From: Rubellimicrobium arenae
Lineage (GTDB): Bacteria > Pseudomonadota > Alphaproteobacteria > Rhodobacterales > Rhodobacteraceae
Direction: 5' to 3'
Assembly (NCBI RefSeq): GCF_017916295.1
Contig: NZ_JAFMSS010000015.1
Location: 11,998 to 75,997 of the forward strand
Length of the DNA stretch: 64,000 nucleotides
In this document: positions 58,616 to 64,000 of the stretch, piece after piece
Numbering within the stretch: the stretch's first letter is position 1
How the letters are laid out: every line of letters starts with the position of its first letter
Translations under genes and position numbers: made by a program
Notes under the pieces: model-generated
The model's input: the letters and a program-made list of their open reading frames with translations, nothing else
Told to the model about the DNA's origin: nothing
The model's database searches: none

Positions 58616-59221
58616 TCAGGCAGGCTTCGTGGCCGACAGGCTGGGCCGTGCCGCCATGCGTTCGTCCCAGGCGGTGAGCTTGGGGCGGCCGTCGCGCCAG
58701 TTGCGCGGTCCATGCCGGAAATCGAGGTAGCCCAGCGCGCAGGCCAGCCCAAGGTGCCCCATGTCGATCGGGCCCGCCAGATGGGCCATCCAGCGATCCT
58801 CGATGGCATCGAGCCCCTGGGACACCTTGCCCCACTGTGCATCCATCCAGTCCGGAAAGCGCTTCTCCTCCGGCCTCAGCCGGGTTTCGTAAGCCATGGA
58901 CAGGGCGGAATCGAGAAGGCCGTCCGCCAGCGCCTCCAGCGTCAGCACCTCCCAGATCCGCGCCTCGGGGTAGAGGTTCGATCCGAAGCGGGCGTCCAGG
59001 AACCGGCAGATCACGCGGCTGTCGATCACGGCCGGGCCGTCGTCGCGGATCAGGACGGGAATGCGGCCGGTCGGATTGTGCGGAAGGATCGACGCATCGG
59101 TGGCCAAGGCCGAGGTGCTGACCTGCACCTCCTCCACCTCGGCGGTCCGCCCCGCCTCGCGGATCAGGACGCGCGCCTTGCGGGCGAACGGGGACGCGGG
59201 AGAAACGAGCAGCTTGAGCAT
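58616..59221 (-). CDS. Glutathione S-transferase family protein
   Basis: A protein of 201 residues. The N-terminal thioredoxin-like domain has S-P-A-S-P-F-A-R-K near residues 7-15 (likely active Ser), N-P-T-G-R-I-P-V-L at 49-57 with the cis-proline, and D-S-R near 67. An all-helical C-terminal domain follows. It resembles YibF-like GSTs of unknown substrate. GGAGGG lies before the ATG. Convergent with the outer-membrane gene, ending four bases apart. Confidence 0.87.
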   Translation of the reverse strand: MLKLLVSPASPFARKARVLIREAGRTAEVEEVQVSTSALATDASILPHNPTGRIPVLIRDDGPAVIDSRVICRFLDARFGSNLYPEARIWEVLTLEALADGLLDSALSMAYETRLRPEEKRFPDWMDAQWGKVSQGLDAIEDRWMAHLAGPIDMGHLGLACALGYLDFRHGPRNWRDGRPKLTAWDERMAARPSLSATKPA

Positions 59222-59283
59222 GGACCCTCCGGTCTTGGCCGAGATCCAGGCTAGCCCTGGCCCGGGGCGGGCGGCAAGGGAGG

Positions 59284-60552
59284 TCAGGCGGCGCGCAGCC
59301 GCTCGCCCTCCCGCCGCTCGATCCCGGCCTCGACGATGGCGCCGACCGGCTGGGCCGTCCCGAAGGTCACCTCGGCGAACTGCTCGGTCCGGCCCAGGGT
59401 GGCGCTTTCCATCAGCACGAGGTGCCGCCGCCCGACCTGCGCGTCGAGATGCCGGCGCGTCGCGTCCTCGCCCGCCGCGCGGAGGCGGGCGGCGCGCTCG
59501 CGGATCAGGGGACCGGCGACCTGGGGCATCTTGGCCGCGGGCGTGCCCTTGCGCGGGCTGAAGGGGAAGACGTGGAGCCAGGTCAGCCCGCAATCCTCGA
59601 TCAGGTGCAACGAGCCCTCGAACATCTCCTCGGTCTCGGTCGGGAAGCCTGCGATCAGGTCGGCGCCGAAGGTCACCTCGGGGCGCAAGCGCCGCGCCTC
59701 CTCGCAGAAGCGCACGGCGTCGTCGCGCAGGTGGCGGCGCTTCATGCGCTTGAGCGTCATGTCGTGCCCGGCCTGAAGGCTCAGGTGCAGGTGCGGCATC
59801 AGGCGCGGCTCGGTCGCCAGCGCCTCCATGAGGCGGGGATCGGCCTCGATCGAGTCGATGGAGGAGATGCGGAGGCGGGCCAGCCCCGGGGCATGGCGCA
59901 GGATCTGGAGGACGAGATCCCCCAGGCGCGGGGTCCCCGGCAGGTCCGCGCCCCAGGAGGTCAGGTCCACGCCGGTCAGGACGACCTCGAGGAAGCCCTT
60001 GTCCACGAGGCGGGCGACCTGGTCCACGACGACCCCGGCGGGAACCGATCGGGAGTTCCCGCGGCCATAGGGGATGATGCAGAAGGTGCAGCGGTGGTCG
60101 CAGCCGTTCTGGACCTGGACATAGGCCCGCGCACGGGTGCCGAAGCCGTCGATCAGGTGGGACGCCGTCTCGCGCACCGACATGATGTCGTCCACGCGCA
60201 CGCGTTCGGTGTCGCCCACGAAGTCGGGAGCGGCCGTTTCGCGCATCCGGGTCCAAGCGCCGGGATCCATCTTCTCGGCATTGCCGAGCACCAGGGACAC
60301 TTCCGGCATCGCGGCAAAGGTCTCGGGCTCCACCTGGGCGGCGCAACCGGTGACGACCACCTGGGCGCCCGGATTTTCGCGGGCCAGCCGGCGGATCTCC
60401 TGCTTGGCCTTGCGCACGGCCTCCTGCGTCACGGCGCAGGTGTTCACGACGACGGCGTCCGACACCCCGGCCTTGGCCGCAAGCGTCTTCATGGCCTCGG
60501 TCTCCCAGGCGTTGAGGCGGCAGCCCAGGGTCGCGAAGATCGGGGTGCTCAT
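59284..60552 (-). CDS. mtaB: tRNA t6A37 methylthiotransferase
   Basis: A radical-SAM enzyme of 422 residues that adds a methylthio group to t6A at position 37 of tRNAs reading ANN codons. The N-terminal UPF0004 domain has the second-cluster cysteines Cys11, Cys39 and Cys70. The radical-SAM cluster is C-D-H-R-C-T-F-C (Cys151, Cys155, Cys158), and a TRAM-like tail follows. The absence of MiaB-type features and the N-A-W-E-T-E-A start favour MtaB. Its ATG overlaps the dapF stop (ATGA). The tRNA-Lys genes next door are natural substrates of this modification, perhaps by chance. Confidence 0.88.
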   Translation of the reverse strand: MSTPIFATLGCRLNAWETEAMKTLAAKAGVSDAVVVNTCAVTQEAVRKAKQEIRRLARENPGAQVVVTGCAAQVEPETFAAMPEVSLVLGNAEKMDPGAWTRMRETAAPDFVGDTERVRVDDIMSVRETASHLIDGFGTRARAYVQVQNGCDHRCTFCIIPYGRGNSRSVPAGVVVDQVARLVDKGFLEVVLTGVDLTSWGADLPGTPRLGDLVLQILRHAPGLARLRISSIDSIEADPRLMEALATEPRLMPHLHLSLQAGHDMTLKRMKRRHLRDDAVRFCEEARRLRPEVTFGADLIAGFPTETEEMFEGSLHLIEDCGLTWLHVFPFSPRKGTPAAKMPQVAGPLIRERAARLRAAGEDATRRHLDAQVGRRHLVLMESATLGRTEQFAEVTFGTAQPVGAIVEAGIERREGERLRAA

Positions 60553-61385
60553 CGGGCAGCCTCCAGGAAGGCGGGCGTCAGGACGCCCGAAAAGACGTGC
60601 GCGGTCGGGCCGGTCATCCAGACCCCGTCGTCGGCCCAACGGATCCGGAGGGTCCCGCCGTCCAGGACGACGGTCAGGTCGCGGTCCGCGAGGCCCCGCC
60701 GAACGGCCGCGACCGCGACGGCGCAGGAGGACGACCCCGAAGCCAGCGTATGGCCTGCGCCCCGCTCCCAGACCCGCATCCGCAACCGGTCGCGCGACAG
60801 GACCTGAACGACCTGGACGTTGGTGCGCTCGGGAAAGAGCGGATGATGCTCGTGGGCGGGGCCGAAGGTGGCGAGGTCCACGCTCTCGACGTTCTCCAGG
60901 AAGAAGGTGCAGTGGGGGTTGCCCATGGAGGTCGCCGTGGGCGTGCCCTCGATGGGCAGTTCCAGCGTCTCCATGGCGCGGGCCAGCGGGATCTCGTGCC
61001 AAAGCAGGCGCGGCGCCCCCATGTTCACCGAGGTGAGACCCCTCCCTGCGTCGCAGGCCGAGAGCAGCCCGCGCTCGGTCGCGATGGTCAGGGCGGTCCG
61101 GCCCGTCCGGTCCAGCTCGGCCCGCGCAATGCAGCGGGTCGCATTGCCGCAGGTGGATGATTCGGAGCCGTCCGTGTTCCAGAAGCGCAGCGCCAGGTCG
61201 GCCCGGTCCGAATCCTCGATCAGGGCGAGCTGGTCGAAGCCGACGCCGCGATGGCGGTCCCCCAGGGCGCGCGCCAGCTCCGGCGTCATCTCCACGCGGG
61301 TGGAGCGCCCATCAATCACCAGGAAGTCGTTGCCGAGCCCATGCATCTTGGCGAAGGGCAGGCCTGTGTCCGTCATGTCACGCAT
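60549..61385 (-). CDS. dapF: Diaminopimelate epimerase
   Basis: Interconverts LL- and meso-diaminopimelate for lysine and peptidoglycan synthesis. The protein has 278 residues with the pseudo-symmetric DapF fold, H-G-L-G-N-D-F at 15-21 and the first catalytic cysteine in S-T-C-G-N-A-T-R (Cys79). The second catalytic position, usually A-C-G-[ST]-G, here reads A-S-G-S-S, so Ser216 replaces the Cys; another Cys is at 221. Possible starts are GTG 61394, ATG 61385 and ATG 61376; 61385 is chosen for its purine-rich upstream. It overlaps mtaB. Confidence 0.9.
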   Translation of the reverse strand: MRDMTDTGLPFAKMHGLGNDFLVIDGRSTRVEMTPELARALGDRHRGVGFDQLALIEDSDRADLALRFWNTDGSESSTCGNATRCIARAELDRTGRTALTIATERGLLSACDAGRGLTSVNMGAPRLLWHEIPLARAMETLELPIEGTPTATSMGNPHCTFFLENVESVDLATFGPAHEHHPLFPERTNVQVVQVLSRDRLRMRVWERGAGHTLASGSSSCAVAVAAVRRGLADRDLTVVLDGGTLRIRWADDGVWMTGPTAHVFSGVLTPAFLEAAR

Positions 61386-61465
61386 GACGCCCACTTACTC
61401 TCGATGCGCCATCCTTTCCAGAGGCCCTTGACCCCGCCGCCCAGGGACCATATGTCGCCGGGCGT

Positions 61466-61541
61466 GGGCCGTTAGCTCAGTTGGTAGAGCAACTGACTCT
61501 TAATCAGTTGGTCGTAGGTTCGAACCCTACACGGCTCACCA
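61466..61541 (+). tRNA. tRNA-Lys (anticodon CUU)
   Basis: A complete 76-base cloverleaf with encoded CCA. The acceptor stem is GGGCCGT with ACGGCTC (one G-U pair), the D arm contains AGCTCAGTTGGTAGAGC, the anticodon loop is CTCTTAA giving CUU, and the T arm is GTAGG-TTCGAAC-CCTAC. It reads AAG codons. Confidence 0.97.
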
Positions 61542-61582
61542 CCCACACCACCTTAGGGAAATATCTGGTTGACGCCCCTCGC

Positions 61583-61604
61583 GGACCCGCCTAGTTGCGG
61601 GTCC
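61583..61604 (+). terminator. Hairpin between the two tRNA-Lys genes
   Basis: GGACCCGC and GCGGGTCC form a perfect 8-bp stem with a six-base CTAGTT loop, in the 67-base gap. No T tract follows. It may end the first transcript or serve as an RNase processing site of a joint precursor. Confidence 0.5.
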
Positions 61605-61608
61605 GGGC

Positions 61609-61684
61609 GGGCCGTTAGCTCAGTTGGTAGAGCAACTGACTTTTAATCAGTTGGTCGCTGGTTCGAGTCCAGCACGGCTCACCA
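61609..61684 (+). tRNA. tRNA-Lys (anticodon UUU)
   Basis: A 76-base tRNA with encoded CCA, nearly identical to the preceding one. The anticodon loop is CTTTTAA, giving UUU, and the T arm is GCTGG-TTCGAGT-CCAGC. It reads AAA and AAG. The pair probably arose by tandem duplication followed by an anticodon change. Confidence 0.97.
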
Positions 61685-61943
61685 TTCATTCCTGAAGACT
61701 CGCACGCTAATCGGGCGGAGCAGGGGGCTTCGCGTCGGTGCTGGGCTGGTGCCAGCAGGACATTTGGGCTGATTGGCTTCGGTCCTGACGAGTCCCAAGA
61801 TGACTAGCCCAGGCCATGTGCTCGGCTGCACCAAAGATCAGGTCGGCACGAGGGCTTGATCCCATTCGACCTCGGCGTTGCCTCGTCCGGGTTCGCGCAA
61901 TCGCGGCCCGGAGCGAGCCCCGGGGGGCTGATGGTTATGGGGG
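61685..61943. other. Non-coding, apparently decayed DNA after the tRNA genes
   Basis: No supported gene in about 260 bases. A small GCTGG-TG-CCAGC dyad is at 61745-61756. G+C is lower than in the chromosome to the left, and short open frames have no family features. It leads into a broken aldehyde dehydrogenase gene. Confidence 0.5.
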
Positions 61944-62694
61944 CCGGTCGTGTTGGATCGCGATGCGGCGCCACCCGAACTCGGCGGCTCGGACCCGTTC
62001 ATCGTGCTGGCGGACGCGGACCCGGAGGCGGCAGCCGAGGTGGCGGTGAAGGGGCGCTAGATCAACCTGGGCCAGAGTTGCGTGAACGACAAGCGCTTCA
62101 TTGTGGAGGCGGCGGCGGCTGACCGCTTCGCCGAGGCGTGCCAGGCCAACCTGGCCAAGGCGAAGATGGGCGATCCCATGGGGCGCGACACCAACATCGG
62201 CCCGATGGCGCGGGCCAGCCGGCGCGACGAGCTCCACGGTCGGGTGGAGCGGTCGGTGTCGGCCGGTGCCGTGGTGCTGATGTGCGGCAAGCCGGTGGAC
62301 CGACCGGGCTTCTACGACCCGGCCACCATCCTCGACCATGTGCGTCCCGATCATGTCGCCTTCTGCGAGGAGACCTTCGGTCCCGTGGCGGCCATCATCC
62401 GCCTCCCCAACGCCGACGAAGTGATCGCGCTCGCCAACCGAACCGAGTTCGGGCTGGGCGCCGCGCTCTGGACCGCCGATGCAGCCCGCGCGCGTCCTGG
62501 CGTGCCGAATCGACACCGGCACGGTGTTCATCAACGGCATGGTGGTCTCGGACGCCCGCCTGCCGTTCGGCGGCATCGAGAAATCGGGCGACGGGCGTAA
62601 GCTGGGCTCGTACGGTGTCAAGGAGTTCACCAATATCAAGACCGTCTGGATCGGGCCTGCCAAGGCCTCGGCCCCGGTCAAGGCCGCCGACTAA
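61944..62694 (+). pseudogene. Aldehyde dehydrogenase pseudogene (C-terminal half)
   Basis: Remnant of an NAD(P)-dependent aldehyde dehydrogenase, probably succinate-semialdehyde-type. Readable segments in order: E-L-G-G-S-D-P-F-I-V-L at about 61977, an in-frame TAG at 62058-62060, then G-Q-S-C with the catalytic Cys, then E-E-T-F-G-P-V-A. A frameshift near 62480-62500 is followed by D-T-G-T-V-F-I-N-G and L-P-F-G-G-I-E-K-S-G in the next frame to TAA at 62694. The N-terminal half is missing and an odd seven-residue insertion precedes E-L-G-G. Three kinds of damage make it non-functional. Confidence 0.85.
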
Positions 62695-62706
62695 AGGAGC
62701 CCCCTC

Positions 62707-63123
62707 ATGAGCGACACCCGCCAAGCTGCCATCCTGCGCCCCTCCGAGCGTCCCACCAACGAGCGGGGCGGCGGCGCGCGCACCACGCCCCTCGTCACCC
62801 GGGCCTGCGGCTCCACAAGCCTCATCAACGGCATCACGGCCTTTGACCCCGGCGCAGCCATCGGGCTTCATTGGCACAACTGCGAAGAGTCGGTGATGGT
62901 GATCGAGGGCCAGGCCATCGCCGAGATCGACGGTGTGCGCCATCCGCTCGAGACCGGCGACACGACCTGGATTCCCGCGAACGTGCCGCACCGCTTCATC
63001 AACGCCTCCCAGGAGAAGCCCATGCGCATCTTCTGGACCTACGCCTCCATCGACGCGACCCGTACCATGGTGGCGAACGGCGACACGCGCACCATCGACG
63101 CCGAGCACGGGACGACGCCATGA
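62707..63123 (+). CDS. Small cupin-domain protein
   Basis: An intact single-domain cupin of 138 residues. Motif 1 supplies metal ligands in H-W-H-N-C-E-E and motif 2 in P-A-N-V-P-H-R-F. AAGGAG lies before the ATG, and the stop overlaps the start of a broken monooxygenase (ATGA). It seems to be the surviving gene of a small operon with the aldehyde dehydrogenase and monooxygenase remnants. Substrate or signal unknown. Confidence 0.75.
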   Translation: MSDTRQAAILRPSERPTNERGGGARTTPLVTRACGSTSLINGITAFDPGAAIGLHWHNCEESVMVIEGQAIAEIDGVRHPLETGDTTWIPANVPHRFINASQEKPMRIFWTYASIDATRTMVANGDTRTIDAEHGTTP

Positions 63124-63379
63124 TCCTCGTGATTGCCGAATCGGGCGTCACCCCCAGCCCGAGGCCGCCCTGCGGGAGGCCGTGCCGCTGTTCCTGGGGT
63201 TCCGGCGCGGCCGGAGCGTGCGGCTCCACCGGCCGGTCGGAAGGTCCGGCCTCTGCCGCCCGCTGGCCGATTGCGAGCCGAGCGAGGACCGTGCCGCGCA
63301 CTCCCATGGCCTAGAGGCCTTTGCTCCTTGGCGAGGAGAGGACTCGTTCCCCCGCACATGGCCGCGCCGCCTGCCGTGA
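63120..63379 (+). pseudogene. Antibiotic-biosynthesis-monooxygenase (ABM)-like pseudogene
   Basis: The start M-I-L-V-I-A-E is typical of small ABM-domain monooxygenases. The family sequence then continues in another frame (E-A-A-L-R-E-A-V-P-L-F), and further on R-L-H-R-P-V and a S-E-D-R-A-A-H-S-H segment resemble the end of the domain. At least one frameshift near 63160, probably more, breaks it. The match is to family pattern only, so moderate confidence. Confidence 0.55.
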
Positions 63380-63434
63380 TGCACTCCGAGGAGGCACCGC
63401 CGTCTGAAGAAGGTTGAGGATGGAGGCTCGCTGA

Positions 63435-63815
63435 CTTCGCCGTCTCCTCACGCTGGCCGCCGCGCGCTGGGGTCTACTCATCGCGGCCGTCGCGCAATTC
63501 CTGATCGGCCTCAACATCGGCTTCCACTACATCGGCGTCACCTGTCGCGAGCTGCGCCGCACCATCGGCGTCAAGGCGCTCATCATGCTGATCCTTGCAA
63601 TGCTGGCGGACGCAGTCGCCGAAGTGCCGGTGAGCCTTGCGTCACCGGTCAAGGCCTTTCTCGCCTTTGCGCCAGGGGCGGAGGCCGAAGTGACGGTGCT
63701 CGCCATCGTGTCCGGGGCCAACCTTGCGTATGTCGTCGTTCATCATCTCGCCCCAATCCTTGTCGTGATCCTGGGAACTCCTTTGGTGATGCGATCCGTA
63801 AAGCCACGAGCCTGA
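63435..63815 (+). pseudogene. AbrB-family membrane transporter remnant
   Basis: An open frame of about 126 residues without a start codon or N-terminal half; a TGA directly precedes it. It has four or so hydrophobic segments. The motifs Q-F-L-I-G-L-N-I-G, A-F-A-P-G-A-E-A-E and V-V-V-H-H-L match the second repeat of AbrB-type (ammonia monooxygenase-like) membrane proteins, which have two such repeats. G+C is lower than in the main genome. A truncated gene rather than a functional short protein is most likely. Confidence 0.6.
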
Positions 63816-63850
63816 TCGGGCCGCATGACCGAACGCGCGCATCAAGGCTG

Positions 63851-63880
63851 GCCCGTTTGACGGCGATTGGGTGTCCGGAG
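63851..63880 (+). repeat. 30-bp direct repeat, left copy
   Basis: Begins GCCCGTTTGACGGCG and ends GTGTCCGGAG; identical over 30 bases to 63971-64000. The bases before the two copies differ, so the repeat begins here. No inverted copy was seen elsewhere in the window. Confidence 0.9.
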
Positions 63881-63970
63881 GGGACGCGGGTGGCGGCGGA
63901 GTGAGGGCTGTGGCGTGTCGAGCCCTTGGCCCGGTTCGAGGAGTTCCGGACGTTGCTCGGGGCTGTCGTT

Positions 63971-64000
63971 GCCCGTTTGACGGCGATTGGGTGTCCGGAG
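63971..64000 (+). repeat. 30-bp direct repeat, right copy at the window edge
   Basis: Identical to 63851-63880, with a period of 120 bp. The copy touches the last base of the window, so the repeat may be longer or continue as a tandem array beyond it. Confidence 0.9.

Noticed and set aside
61609..63850. Phage or integrative-element attachment sites (att) at the tRNA-Lys 3' end
   Set aside because: No second copy of the tRNA 3' end and no integrase gene were seen within the window, so only a suspicion remains.
63851..64000. CRISPR array
   Set aside because: Only two repeat units, with a 90-base spacer, no leader and no cas genes; spacing is far larger than usual.

Overview
The window is about 70% G+C, with strong G/C preference at third codon positions, frequent GTG and TTG starts, and many ATGA or TGATG start/stop overlaps. 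Gene content points to an alphaproteobacterium of the Rhodobacterales type: a three-gene petABC cytochrome bc1 operon whose cytochrome b heme ligands fall at the classical Rhodobacter positions, a dapF-mtaB pair, a TPP-riboswitch-controlled thiBPQ operon, and a large set of ABC uptake systems joined to catabolic genes. A high-GC genus such as Rubellimicrobium would fit, but that is a guess.

Layout. 1-198: 5' part of a KaiC-like ATPase (minus). 518-10522: polyol/sugar module with a PfkB kinase (plus), a minus operon (solute-binding protein, two permeases, a short DUF2160-like membrane protein, ATPase, zinc dehydrogenase, two SDRs), and a divergent SorC-type regulator plus HAD phosphatase. 10673-15266: minus operon of a catalase-like protein, a PQQ sugar-dehydrogenase-like protein and an FdhF/YdeP molybdoenzyme. 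15568-23373: amide locus (AmiC-like sensor, ANTAR regulator AmiR, dipeptide-type ABC transporter, acetamidase/formamidase), preceded by a leader that looks like a terminator/antiterminator. 23545-24522: sugar-nucleotide epimerase.

24639-36251: quaternary-amine region. A dimethylglycine-dehydrogenase-like flavoprotein and an MttB-family methyltransferase run on the plus strand. They meet a minus operon whose products would convert gamma-butyrobetaine or crotonobetaine to carnitine (acyl-CoA ligase, acyl-CoA dehydrogenase, CaiD) and carnitine to glycine betaine (carnitine dehydrogenase fused to a thioesterase, and a BKACE cleavage enzyme). A CdhR-like regulator is divergent. Together these suggest a route from gamma-butyrobetaine through carnitine and glycine betaine to demethylation.

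36220-40255: another epimerase and a soluble four-PAS hybrid histidine kinase. 40386-49427: carbohydrate locus built as two convergent operons. The binding protein, permeases, a small unknown protein and two degenerate deacetylase paralogs are on plus; a bicupin, GH4 glycosidase, 2-hydroxyacid dehydrogenase and the only ATPase are on minus. 49521-51105: flavodoxin-fold oxidoreductase and aldo/keto reductase.

51171-54547: promoter, TPP riboswitch, Shine-Dalgarno-sequestering hairpin and thiBPQ. 54604-57476: terminator and petABC (minus). 57961-61385: outer-membrane protein, glutathione S-transferase, mtaB, dapF. 61466-61684: two tandem tRNA-Lys genes (CUU and UUU anticodons). From 61685 to the right edge the DNA is decayed: an aldehyde dehydrogenase pseudogene, an intact cupin, a broken monooxygenase, an AbrB-type transporter remnant and a 30-bp direct repeat at the edge. 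This looks like the remains of an acquired segment next to the tRNA genes.
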